20,101 bases of DNA from JACCTI01 sp051005695 (GTDB taxonomy: Bacteria > Verrucomicrobiota > Verrucomicrobiia > Chthoniobacterales > UBA10450): contig JBPCJC010000024.1 in NCBI GenBank assembly GCA_051005695.1, positions 1 through 20,101 of the forward strand. Direction: 5' to 3'. Below are positions 8,359-16,415 of the stretch, in pieces (position 1 is the stretch's first letter; every line of letters begins with the position of its first letter). Position numbers and translations under genes: made by a program. Under the pieces are notes generated by a model. It made no database searches. It had not been told where the DNA came from and worked only from the letters and a program-made list of their open reading frames with translations.

Positions 8359-10626
8359 ATGCGCCGGCGGCTGGTCATCTGCCTCGATGGAACTTGGAAC
8401 GCGCGCGACTCCGGCACGAACATTTACCATCTCGCGAACCTCGTGCAGGACGGGATCGTGCCCGCCGCGGATGGCGAGTGGAACCAGATCGTCTACTACG
8501 ATCCGGGCGTCGGCACCGGAGTGCTCGATGGCGTGACTGGCGGAGCCTTCGGCATCGGCCTCTCGGAAAATGTGCGCGAAGCGTACGATTGGCTGGTCGA
8601 AAAATATCGCGACGGTGACGAAGTTTACATCTTCGGCTTCAGCCGCGGCGCTTTCACCGCGCGCTCGCTCGCCGGTTTGATTGCAAAATGCGGTTTGCTT
8701 TCTCGCGGCGCGCCGATGCCGCCGAGCGAACTCTGGAACGCTTATCGCTTGCTCGGGCGTTTCCCCAATCCGGCGACCGCGAGTCAGCCGCCGAAGTATT
8801 GGTGGGAGCGCGTCCTTGGTCCGAAGCGGCCGCCCTTCCGCCGCATTTCTGAGTTGAAAGCGGACGGCTGGCCCGGCGGCGACCGTCCGCCTAACGAGTC
8901 GATCTCTCCCCCGCCTAACGAGTCCGAACGTTTGCTCTGCACCTGGTCGCGCCGGATTCAAATTACCTGCCTCGGGGTGTGCGACACCGTGGCCTCGTTA
9001 GGCGTGGATGCGCTCGCGATTCCGTGGTTAACCGAGCGGACCGCGCAGTTTCACGACACCCAGCTTTCCTCGATCATTCAGAACGGTTTCCAGGCACTGG
9101 CGATCGATGAGCATCGCGCCAATTTCAAACACATCCCCTGGCTCCGACCGGTGACGACGACCGGGCCGCAACGGCAACTGATCGAGCAACGCTGGTTTGC
9201 GGGCGCGCATTCCAACATCGGTGGAAGCTACGAAGACGATCTGCTCGCGCAGTATCCGCTCAGTTGGATGATCCAACGTTGCCGCGATGATCTGCACCTG
9301 GTTTTCCGCGCCCATCCGCACGATCCCGACCCCGGCACCGTTCCGCCGGCTCAGGACTGTCTCCCGTTACTTCTTTCGGTAAAATCGAATCGTCCCGGGA
9401 TTGCCAATCAATCTCCGCACCTTCGCGATTCGTTTGCCGAGCTCGGTCACGGGATTTGGCGCGGGTTGATTCGCAGCAAGCCCGAGTATCGCCGGATTCA
9501 GCCTAACGACGAGTTTCAGAACAGCATTCTCGTGCGGAGCGAAAACGAAATCGTCGATGAGTCCGTCTGGCGTTTGCTCGAGTTGGAACAAAATTCGCAA
9601 CCGCCGCCGCGTTACAATCCAGTGAACCTGTGGCGGGCGGCGCACGCGAAATTCCCCAATCTCCCGCGGCCAAAACACCGCTATCTCGAAGACGCTTCTG
9701 CCCTTCGCTGGTTTCTCGGCTGGCTGCTCGGACTCGGCCTCGTCGGCGGCGCGCTTGCGTTGGCCACGCACAGCGCGCATCCGTCCTGGATCATCGCCGG
9801 CGTGATCGCCGCGGCCATCTTGGTCGATTGGTCGGAGAGCGTTTTCAATTTTCGGGCGGCGCTCGTGCCGGAAGGGTTCCGTGCGGAACGCTTCAAGGCG
9901 CTCACTTCTTTTTGTCTTTTCGTGCGTTTGCTGCTGCTCAGCGCACTTGGCCTAACGATACCTTATTGGCTGGTAAAAATTTGGCCGTGGATTTTCCTGC
10001 ACGACCGCGATTGGCACATTCTTTGGCTGATCGCCTTTAACTGCATGGTCCTCTACTGCACCGCCACCGCGGCTTGGTGCGCCACTCCGATGTGGGACGC
10101 GGGTTATGGCGAAATCCTACCGCTGCAGTTCGCTTTCAACCCGGCGCGCGTGCTCGCTTGTCTGCGTAGTTGGATGAGTAAAGCGAAAGCGTCGCGCGAC
10201 AAAGTGCAATTGCGCCTCCCGATCGCGCACACGCTTTGGCGCGACATGCTCGGATACATCCCCGCTTACACCAGTTTCATTTTTTTCGGGTGCTGGTTCA
10301 CGCTTTCGGTTTGGGGCCAACAATTTCTCGGGCACGGAACCCTGGCGCGTCCGTGGTATTTGTTTTCGCCCGATCCGTTTTCCTGGAAATTGGCCGGCGC
10401 GATCGCGCTCGCCTACGCGGTCGGCGATTACCTCGAGGATATAATCCATCTCTCGCATCTTCGCCGCTATCCGAAACCGCCATTCGCCGTCGTTGTCCTC
10501 GTCGGATGTCTGGGCACCGCGTTGAAGTTTATCTTCGGCTTTGCCGGCTGGATCGGCATCGTCCTCGCCATGGGCTGGCTGGTGCTGGATCAGGTGCCGT
10601 CGGCTGTTCCCCGGGACTGCGCCTAA
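8359..10626 (+). CDS. DUF2235 (Tle1-like alpha/beta hydrolase) protein with multi-pass membrane C-terminus
   Basis: From the ATG at 8359 the product has 755 residues; GTG (8281) or TTG (8275) would add 26-28. Residues 1 to about 330 are a DUF2235 domain, related to type VI secretion phospholipase effectors of the Tle1 group. Seen are RRRLVICLDGTWN, the nucleophile elbow GFSRG (93-97, Ser95), GVCDTVASLG (Asp209) and WFAGAHSNIGG (His284), a likely Ser-Asp-His triad. The usual HSD reads HSN here. From about 9700 the C-terminal half has several hydrophobic helices, so it is an integral membrane protein rather than a soluble effector. A proline-rich loop (PPNESISPPPNES) is encoded by two motif copies 24 bases apart. 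Five motif copies lie within the gene and a sixth spans its stop. A last helix may be lost by frameshift (see 10541). Confidence 0.85.
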   Translation: MRRRLVICLDGTWNARDSGTNIYHLANLVQDGIVPAADGEWNQIVYYDPGVGTGVLDGVTGGAFGIGLSENVREAYDWLVEKYRDGDEVYIFGFSRGAFTARSLAGLIAKCGLLSRGAPMPPSELWNAYRLLGRFPNPATASQPPKYWWERVLGPKRPPFRRISELKADGWPGGDRPPNESISPPPNESERLLCTWSRRIQITCLGVCDTVASLGVDALAIPWLTERTAQFHDTQLSSIIQNGFQALAIDEHRANFKHIPWLRPVTTTGPQRQLIEQRWFAGAHSNIGGSYEDDLLAQYPLSWMIQRCRDDLHLVFRAHPHDPDPGTVPPAQDCLPLLLSVKSNRPGIANQSPHLRDSFAELGHGIWRGLIRSKPEYRRIQPNDEFQNSILVRSENEIVDESVWRLLELEQNSQPPPRYNPVNLWRAAHAKFPNLPRPKHRYLEDASALRWFLGWLLGLGLVGGALALATHSAHPSWIIAGVIAAAILVDWSESVFNFRAALVPEGFRAERFKALTSFCLFVRLLLLSALGLTIPYWLVKIWPWIFLHDRDWHILWLIAFNCMVLYCTATAAWCATPMWDAGYGEILPLQFAFNPARVLACLRSWMSKAKASRDKVQLRLPIAHTLWRDMLGYIPAYTSFIFFGCWFTLSVWGQQFLGHGTLARPWYLFSPDPFSWKLAGAIALAYAVGDYLEDIIHLSHLRRYPKPPFAVVVLVGCLGTALKFIFGFAGWIGIVLAMGWLVLDQVPSAVPRDCA

Positions 10627-10747
10627 CGAGATCATCAGCGCCGGCGGCTTGAGCGCCCTCATCGTCATTCTCACCATCGCCCTGCTCATTCCGCCTGCGG
10701 TCGACGTTTATAACTCACTAAAAAAACGATTCGTTAGGCCAAAATAA
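10541..10747 (+). CDS. Small membrane ORF overlapping the DUF2235 gene end (possible frameshifted C-terminus)
   Basis: This frame is +1 relative to the DUF2235 gene. Its first ~28 residues overlap that gene and look non-native. After the DUF2235 stop it encodes a convincing transmembrane helix (GGLSALIVILTIALLIPPAV) followed by a basic tail ending KKRFVRPK. I have no family match. It may be a separate small membrane protein with a later start, or the original last helix of the DUF2235 protein displaced by a frameshift near 10600-10620. It lies between two inverted motif copies (10621-10629 and 10731-10739) and converges on the hydrolase gene. Confidence 0.4.
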   Translation: MPAGSASSSPWAGWCWIRCRRLFPGTAPNEIISAGGLSALIVILTIALLIPPAVDVYNSLKKRFVRPK

Positions 10748-10776
10748 ACTTCGCCTCGCAAGTCGGCGCGAGTTCC

Positions 10777-12318
10777 CTAACAAGGCACGATGCAGCTTTC
10801 CACCAGGCGCGCTTCCCGTTCGCGGCGCGCGATTAATCCGTCCAGGCCTTTCCCTTCCCACAGCCGTTTCATCTCGCGCAATTCTTTCGCGATCGCGGCC
10901 AGATCATACGGCGGCTCGCCCGCGAGCAGGTCTTTGATCTCGCTCATCTCGCGGCGGCGATCGCCTTTCAACGACGTCCCACGATTGAACACCAAACTTA
11001 AAAGCGCGCCCTGCGCACTCCCCGGAAGTTTGTTCACGTTCGGAAAAGCCGAGAGCATCTTGTTGTAATATTTCGGCACCGTCGCCCGAAAGAAAACGTC
11101 GTCCGCCGCTTCCACGGTGACATTGATATCGCGAAATTGCGGGCAGAGCGCGTCCGCAGTCTCGCCGGTTTTCCCTATCGCAATTCCGAGCCGATCGAGC
11201 TGCGCGCCGTTCAACCACGCTTTCCAATCATTGACCATTTCCGCGTTCGATTCCGTGCCCGCGCCGAGATCGTAACCGTGCCCCAGCGTGACCCCGGAAT
11301 CGCCCCCGGGAAATCTCCACGGCTGATCCATTCCTTCCTCGTCGATGATGAACTCGATCGCTTCCCGCGGAATGCCGCCGATGCCTTGCGTGTTCGGCAA
11401 CAACTTCGCCGGCGGTTGCGCGTCGCTGATGAAAGTGCCCGCTCCCGGCGCGGTCACGAAATGCCAGCGGATGAAATTGCGCAACAGGTTGCGCGGGCGC
11501 GTTTTTTCCCAAACGCCATCGCCCGTCACGCTATCGCGATCGCCGCGGCCGTTCGTATTGCCTTCGATGGTTTGGAAGGTTTGCGCATCGATCGGCGCCT
11601 TCACGAAACAGATGTGCGAGAACTCGAAGATCGCGATCATCCCCGGCTCGGGCGTGGCCGTCGGCGGGAGAATTTCCTGCTCGAAGCGCCGCGCCCAATC
11701 GAGGTATTCAAACGCGCTCGCGGTCTTCGGGCGCTTTGCTTCCAGCTCTTCGTTGCGCCAGCCGAGCGCGCGCCGCACTTCCGGAAAATTATTAATCCAC
11801 TCGCGGATCACCCAGTCGGTAAAGGCCGCGCACCAGGGCCACGGACCGAGCGGACGCAACTCTGTCGCCCGCTGATAATCGCGCACCCGCACCCCGCAAT
11901 TGTTTCCGCCAACTTCGCGCACGCCCACTTCGTGCTGCGCGATCTCGATTAACTTTTGCGTGATCTCCGCGCGCGCATCCGTCACCTCTTTGGCCGCGCG
12001 CGCCGCCTTCTTTGTCTTCGGTGTCTTCGCTTTCTTCGGCGCCTTGCGGCCCTTGGTTCGCCCGATTGGGGAAGCATCCGCAGACCAACCCTTCAGCGAA
12101 TCCATCTTCGCGAAAGTTTCCGGTCCGACGACGCCGTCGGCTTTCAATCCGAATTTCTTCTGAAAGGCTTGCACCGTTTCCTCCGTTTTTTCGCCGAAAG
12201 TGCCGGTGCCTTTCAGCGGACCTTCGGGAAGGGTGAAGTTTCCGTTTTCCGCCAGTTGATTGAGGTTCAGTTGCAGTTGCGCGACCGCACTGCCATTGCT
12301 GCCAATTCGTAGAATCAT
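10777..12318 (-). CDS. Three-domain peptidoglycan hydrolase (PG-binding, CHAP amidase/peptidase, lysozyme-like)
   Basis: This 513-residue protein has no signal peptide. Residues 5-73 are a PG_binding_1 domain (VAQLQLNLNQL, TEETVQAFQKKFGLKADGVV). Residues 85-112 are a Lys/Ala/Pro-rich linker. Residues 118-290 resemble a CHAP domain: NNCGVRVRDYQ, PWPWCAAFTDWV (Cys163), FSHICFV (His235) and IEGNTN (252-256). Residues 315-513 resemble a lysozyme/pesticin-like muramidase: FIIDEEGM (Glu327/328) followed by SGVTLGHGYDLGAG. It could therefore cut both peptide and glycan parts of the wall. Without a signal peptide it would need lysis or a dedicated exporter to act, as for phage endolysins or secretion-system effectors. 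It is last in the set with the barrel protein, 30 bases after it. Its stop lies in the variant CCCTAACAA. Confidence 0.85.
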   Translation of the reverse strand: MILRIGSNGSAVAQLQLNLNQLAENGNFTLPEGPLKGTGTFGEKTEETVQAFQKKFGLKADGVVGPETFAKMDSLKGWSADASPIGRTKGRKAPKKAKTPKTKKAARAAKEVTDARAEITQKLIEIAQHEVGVREVGGNNCGVRVRDYQRATELRPLGPWPWCAAFTDWVIREWINNFPEVRRALGWRNEELEAKRPKTASAFEYLDWARRFEQEILPPTATPEPGMIAIFEFSHICFVKAPIDAQTFQTIEGNTNGRGDRDSVTGDGVWEKTRPRNLLRNFIRWHFVTAPGAGTFISDAQPPAKLLPNTQGIGGIPREAIEFIIDEEGMDQPWRFPGGDSGVTLGHGYDLGAGTESNAEMVNDWKAWLNGAQLDRLGIAIGKTGETADALCPQFRDINVTVEAADDVFFRATVPKYYNKMLSAFPNVNKLPGSAQGALLSLVFNRGTSLKGDRRREMSEIKDLLAGEPPYDLAAIAKELREMKRLWEGKGLDGLIARREREARLVESCIVPC

Positions 12319-12348
12319 AGTCGTGGTCGATTAATCGTTAGGCTCTGG

Positions 12349-14037
12349 TTAGAAAATATTCTCGAAAACAATTCGACCAAAAAAATTCCCGGTGCCGCTG
12401 CGTTCCCCGGCGACCGTTTGCATGTAGCCCACTTCCATTTTCGCGGTCACGATCGTCAGTTGCAGTCCGCCTCCGACCGCCGCGGCTACGCGCTGGCCGC
12501 CATTCCCATCCTGCCCGGCGACGTCGCATAACAAAAGCGGTTTGAGCGCGTAAACGTTCGCGCGATCAGCCACGAACTCGACCGCCGGCTGCACCCCGCC
12601 GTAGATCGCTTTCGCTTTCGCCAGGGCCGCTTCCGGCGAGAGCCCTTCTTCCTCAAATTCCACCGCCAGATGCGAAACCGCGTCGCCCGCTTTGTTCTTC
12701 AAGAGCCGCTTCAAGCTCAGACCCGGGAGCACTTCCTCATCTGGAATCAGCGGCATCGAGAGCCGTGAGATCGGCGGGGTGATGTTGAGATTAACGTGCC
12801 AGTAATCGCTCGCGCCACGGCTGTTTCCACGCGCGAGCGTTTCGCCTTCGCCGAGACTGCGAATGATCGGCCCACTCGGGAACGCCGCCAGCGACGGCGC
12901 CTGCAAATTTTCATACAGGAAATCACGCTCGCTGTTGCCACCGTAAAAGCGCGCGTAGCTCGGCGCGGACCACGCTTTCCCGCCGCCGATGATCGCTTCC
13001 ACCCCGATGGTCTGGTTAGGCGCGACCAGGAATTCTTTTTCGAAACCAATCAGGCCCGCGATCCGCGCGTAGCCCCAGCCGCGATCCGGCGCGCCCCCGT
13101 CCGCCCACAACGCCGCGCGCAAAAATCCTCCGCCTGCGCGCCCTTCCGCGAGCGCGCGCAATTGCCCCGCGCTTTCATCGGTGTCCGCGAGCACGCCGCC
13201 GGGACCGAAACGATTGTGCGACCAGCGATAGTTTGCCCCTACGATCACCGTTTGGATCAGGCCGAGATCCGGTTTCAGGCGCAGGCTTCCGCCAATCTCG
13301 CCCGCCTGGCGCGTGGCGCTCGTGTCCCCGCGCGGCTCATCCGCCCCGGTATACGCGAGCTCGAGGGACGTCTGCTGGAGAAATTCGCCCGGATGAAGAC
13401 TCGTTAGGGCGAGATGCACCTCCGCGTTATAAAAAGAATGCTCGACCGATTTCCGGCCAGTCGCGATCACCTCCAGCTTGCTCGCGTTCGCGCTCGCCGC
13501 CGCCCCGGGCAGCATCGGCAAATCAGTCGTTAGGCCAAAATTCGGCGCGAAGCCGTAACGTTTGTCTTCCGAAAATCCAAGGGTCGGATTGAGCGCCCGC
13601 AACGGCGCCGGAACCGCATCGTAAAAGGTGGCGAAACCGGCCCGCGGGATCGGCAGGACATTGTTTCCCACCCGGAAGAGATCGATCCGCAACGCGCGCG
13701 GCTGAATGATCACATCCACTTCCTTGCCTTCCACCATCAGACAACGAGTGATGTGGAGGACGCCAATCGCCCCGAGATTTTGCAATTCGAAATCGGCGCG
13801 GTTATCGCCGCGGAGCGCGGCCTGGACCGCTTCCATCGCTGCCTGCACTTTCGCATTGGTAAAACGATCGCCGGGCTTGAGCGCGAGCGCGATCGCCGGG
13901 ACCCAGCGACCTTCCACCGTCACTGAGCGAATGGTGTAACCATCCGCGTCTAACAAGTCATCACGACAAACCGGATTGCTCCGCACGCTCCACGGAGCGA
14001 GCAGCCACACCACCAGGGGGAGAAGGCGGCGAAACAT
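12349..14037 (-). CDS. Outer-membrane beta-barrel protein, POTRA/Omp85-like
   Basis: This 562-residue protein has a signal peptide (MFRRLLPLVVWLLAPWSVRS, cleavage about 20). Residues 28-115 resemble a POTRA domain (YTIRSVTVEGRWVPA, LKPGDRFTNAKVQAAMEAV, GVLHITRCLM). The remainder has alternating beta-strands and ends in phenylalanine (IVFENIF), the usual outer-membrane insertion signal. RFYGGNSERDFLYENL matches in position and style the GG...RGF/Y loop-6 motif of BamA, TpsB and ShlB proteins. The likely role is outer-membrane transport or insertion for a partner protein; this is inferred. It follows the 137-residue gene by 24 bases and precedes the hydrolase gene. One motif copy lies inside (13527-13535), plus variants near 13014 and 13401. 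Confidence 0.8.
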   Translation of the reverse strand: MFRRLLPLVVWLLAPWSVRSNPVCRDDLLDADGYTIRSVTVEGRWVPAIALALKPGDRFTNAKVQAAMEAVQAALRGDNRADFELQNLGAIGVLHITRCLMVEGKEVDVIIQPRALRIDLFRVGNNVLPIPRAGFATFYDAVPAPLRALNPTLGFSEDKRYGFAPNFGLTTDLPMLPGAAASANASKLEVIATGRKSVEHSFYNAEVHLALTSLHPGEFLQQTSLELAYTGADEPRGDTSATRQAGEIGGSLRLKPDLGLIQTVIVGANYRWSHNRFGPGGVLADTDESAGQLRALAEGRAGGGFLRAALWADGGAPDRGWGYARIAGLIGFEKEFLVAPNQTIGVEAIIGGGKAWSAPSYARFYGGNSERDFLYENLQAPSLAAFPSGPIIRSLGEGETLARGNSRGASDYWHVNLNITPPISRLSMPLIPDEEVLPGLSLKRLLKNKAGDAVSHLAVEFEEEGLSPEAALAKAKAIYGGVQPAVEFVADRANVYALKPLLLCDVAGQDGNGGQRVAAAVGGGLQLTIVTAKMEVGYMQTVAGERSGTGNFFGRIVFENIF

Positions 14038-14061
14038 GAGCAGCCGGGCCGGTTGGACTCG

Positions 14062-14475
14062 TTAGACCTCGATCGCGGTCTGGGCCGCCTTGCTCATCGC
14101 GTCGTGCAACTTCTTCTTCTGCGCCGCACTCGGTTTGGTCGTGCCCGCGACCGCCCTGGCCGCGGGATGCACTTCCTGCCGGAGGACGCGCGCGGTCTCC
14201 ACATTCACTGGCTCGGTCGCGAGCGCTTCCACGCCCTTCTGCTCGTTAGGCTCGGTCGGGGTAAAGGAGACGTGCACCAATTGCTGGAAGACGCCGGCAT
14301 TATCTTTCTTGTAAAGATCGAAGACCAGTTTCCAGAGCGGATCATTCGTGCTCGAGCACATCTTCTCGACTGTGAGCGCGAATTTGTAGCCGGTCTCCGG
14401 ACTGGCCACGAAGACTTCGAGGATAAACGGTTTGCATTGCTTCGCGCCTGTCGGCACGACTTTCAGATCGCCCAT
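14062..14475 (-). CDS. Hypothetical protein, 137 residues
   Basis: I do not recognise a family. The product is soluble-looking, begins MGDLKVVPTGAKQ and has a mixed strand/helix N-terminal half with two cysteines (Cys14, Cys40). Its C-terminal half is a basic, alanine-rich helix (AAQKKKLHDAMSKAAQTAI). No signal peptide or membrane segment is visible. The segment PTEPNEQ is encoded by a motif copy at 14243-14251. The stop codon lies inside the variant word GTCTAACGA (complement, 14059-14067). Position between the inner-membrane and outer-membrane genes, with gaps of 53 and 24 bases, suggests it belongs to the same operon. Confidence 0.7.
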   Translation of the reverse strand: MGDLKVVPTGAKQCKPFILEVFVASPETGYKFALTVEKMCSSTNDPLWKLVFDLYKKDNAGVFQQLVHVSFTPTEPNEQKGVEALATEPVNVETARVLRQEVHPAARAVAGTTKPSAAQKKKLHDAMSKAAQTAIEV

Positions 14476-14528
14476 GGGGTCCTTTCGGTTTTGATTTTTC
14501 GGAACAGAAAATTTGCGGTGCGCCGGAA

Positions 14529-15887
14529 TTATTTTTTCGCAGCGTCCTCGTCTTCATCCTGCGCGATGGCGCGGGCCAGTGCGGGCCGCAGGCTGGCCAG
14601 ATTTTTCAGGACGTTGAACCAGTAAGGCGCGCCCAAAGTGAGGAGCGCGGCGAAAAGCGCGATGCCCGGAAGATGCGGACCGATGCGGGCCAGGTTTGCC
14701 TGCACGCCCGTCCCTGCGGGCCAGCGCCAGTAACCGATCGGGATGAACTCGAAACCGGTCGCGCTCACGCCGCGCGTTAATTCGCTCAAGCGATCCCGCT
14801 GGTCGCGATAATATTCCGCGGTCGTTTGCCTAACGAGAGCAGCAAACGCTTCCGGGTTGAACTTCTCACCGTCGCGTTTCGCCATCGCCGCTTCCAATTC
14901 TCCCACGTGATTGATCCCGCGAAGATCGATCGCCGGCTGCCCGGGCGAGGTTGCCGCGGCTGCAATCCGCGCGATCAAGCCGCCGCGTTCATCGAGCGCG
15001 CCATCGGCGTTACGCATCACCGAATCCGCGGTCGCGACCAGCGCATTGCGCGCGGCCGCGTTCGTGCTCACGAAATGAAAAATTTCCACCGCATCCAGTT
15101 GCAGGAGGAGCGCGATCAGGATGCTTGCACCAATCGTTAGGCCGCGGGTGTGCAGTTGAAACCATTGTTGCGCGCGATCCTGCGCCGTCGTGAACCAGGC
15201 ATCGAATTTCGCGCGCGCCGGATCGATTTCTCCGCGCGCTTCCGGGTTATCGAGCGCCGCCAGCACGCGATTGCGCACCGGCGCGGCCGTCATCGACGCG
15301 CCGTCCTCCGCCGGCCGTTCGAGCGCGGCGAGAATGCTCACGGCCGTCTCGCGCAAAGCGAGCGCGTCCGCGGAAAGCTTCGGGCCGACCGCGGCCTTCG
15401 CGCGCGCGACGTGTTCTTCCGCCGTCTCGCGCTCTTCGCCGCCGCGGGCGCCGGCGAGATTTTCTTTCGCCGTCACCAGTTCGGTTTCCAATCGCGCCGC
15501 GCTCTCCTTGCGTTCCTTCAGCCGGCGCAGGACCGCATAGACTTCTTCCGGCCGGATCGCGCTCGCGAGATGCGCCGCGCCCCAAATGTTTTGAAAATTC
15601 CATGGACCTTTGCGCGTCGTCACCCAGGCTGGCGCTTTCTTTTTGTCCTTCTTCGTCATCGTGGAATCGGAGAGCAACGGATCGCTCAGGATTTTCGCGG
15701 CTAACTGATGCGCCTTGTCGCCGATGGACGGATCGATGGTTTGAAACGTCAGCGCGAGTGCGTTGGCCAGGTTTTTCCCGCGCAGGCTGAGCAACGCCGA
15801 AAGCATCTGCACCGTGATGGTCACGAACAGGCTGGCCACCGTCATGATGACGACGAAGGCGATCAGGGTATCGATGCTTTGAAGCAT
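14529..15887 (-). CDS. Inner-membrane protein with coiled-coil region
   Basis: From the ATG at 15887 (MLQSIDTLIAF) the product has 452 residues; a longer frame to 16148 would overlap the divergent DoxX gene. Hydrophobic helices lie at about residues 4-34, 258-282 and 405-430. Between the first two is a soluble region with a charged coiled-coil (RLKERKESAARLETELVTAK and onward, about 118-165). The end (FAALLTLGAPYWFNVLKNLA) resembles a recurring C-terminal signature of uncharacterised bacterial membrane proteins, but I cannot name a family. It is the first gene of the leftward four-gene set and the likely inner-membrane component. Two motif copies lie inside (14828-14836, 15134-15142). About 130 bases separate it from the DoxX gene. 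Confidence 0.75.
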   Translation of the reverse strand: MLQSIDTLIAFVVIMTVASLFVTITVQMLSALLSLRGKNLANALALTFQTIDPSIGDKAHQLAAKILSDPLLSDSTMTKKDKKKAPAWVTTRKGPWNFQNIWGAAHLASAIRPEEVYAVLRRLKERKESAARLETELVTAKENLAGARGGEERETAEEHVARAKAAVGPKLSADALALRETAVSILAALERPAEDGASMTAAPVRNRVLAALDNPEARGEIDPARAKFDAWFTTAQDRAQQWFQLHTRGLTIGASILIALLLQLDAVEIFHFVSTNAAARNALVATADSVMRNADGALDERGGLIARIAAAATSPGQPAIDLRGINHVGELEAAMAKRDGEKFNPEAFAALVRQTTAEYYRDQRDRLSELTRGVSATGFEFIPIGYWRWPAGTGVQANLARIGPHLPGIALFAALLTLGAPYWFNVLKNLASLRPALARAIAQDEDEDAAKK

Positions 15888-16017
15888 AAGCGCGGCGCTC
15901 GGCCCGAGCCTGCCGCGAGTGTATTCCGCCGACAAGCCGAAAACGGCGTCGCCACGTGGCGGCGCGCTCAGCTTTTCGCGATTGCGATTTGGCGGCGTTT
16001 CAGCGCAGGCTGCGGTC

Positions 16018-16389
16018 ATGAAGATCCTCACCATCATCGTCCGCATCCTCCTTGGTCTGCTCTTCGCCGTCTTTGGCTCGAACGCTTTCCTCCATTTCCT
16101 CCCGATGCCGCCGATGAAGGGGCCATCGGGTGAGTTTATCGGGGCCATGGCCGCGACCGGTTATCTTCAGGCCGTGGCCGCCTTGCAGGTCATCGGCGGA
16201 CTCATCCTGGTCGTTGGTAAATGGGTGCCGCTCGGGCTGGTCATCCTTGGGCCGATTATCGTGAACATCCTGCTCTTCCACATCTTCCTCGAGCCTACTG
16301 GACTCGGCATGGCGATTGGCATTTTCGTCGCCGCCACCTTCCTCGTCTGGAGTTATCGGGCCGCCTTTGCCGAACTCTTTCGCGCCTAA
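16018..16389 (+). CDS. DoxX-like membrane protein
   Basis: From the ATG at 16018 (MKILTIIVRI) the product has 123 residues and four hydrophobic helices covering nearly its whole length. The opening RILLGLLFAVFGSNAFLHFLP and the second helix ALQVIGGLILVVGKWVPLGL fit the DoxX/DoxX-like family of small membrane proteins, with no settled biochemical role. The stop codon (16387-16389) lies inside the GCCTAACGA word at 16384-16392. It is transcribed away from the four-gene envelope set and toward the DUF427 gene, 26 bases downstream. Confidence 0.85.
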   Translation: MKILTIIVRILLGLLFAVFGSNAFLHFLPMPPMKGPSGEFIGAMAATGYLQAVAALQVIGGLILVVGKWVPLGLVILGPIIVNILLFHIFLEPTGLGMAIGIFVAATFLVWSYRAAFAELFRA

Positions 16390-16415
16390 CGAGACGTGCC
16401 TCGAAGACTAACTGA

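Noticed and set aside
7362..8618. Rightward ORF of 418 residues
   Set aside because: It runs antisense to yggS and the FMN reductase gene and then out of frame into the DUF2235 gene. Its composition (very rich in Arg, His and Ala) is that of a GC-rich shadow frame.
8889..8921. CRISPR-like or tandem repeat from the two close copies
   Set aside because: Only two short units are present, in the reading frame of a gene, with no further array.
11137..11952. Rightward ORF of 271 residues opposite the wall hydrolase
   Set aside because: Arg-rich shadow frame of a gene with clear domains on the other strand.
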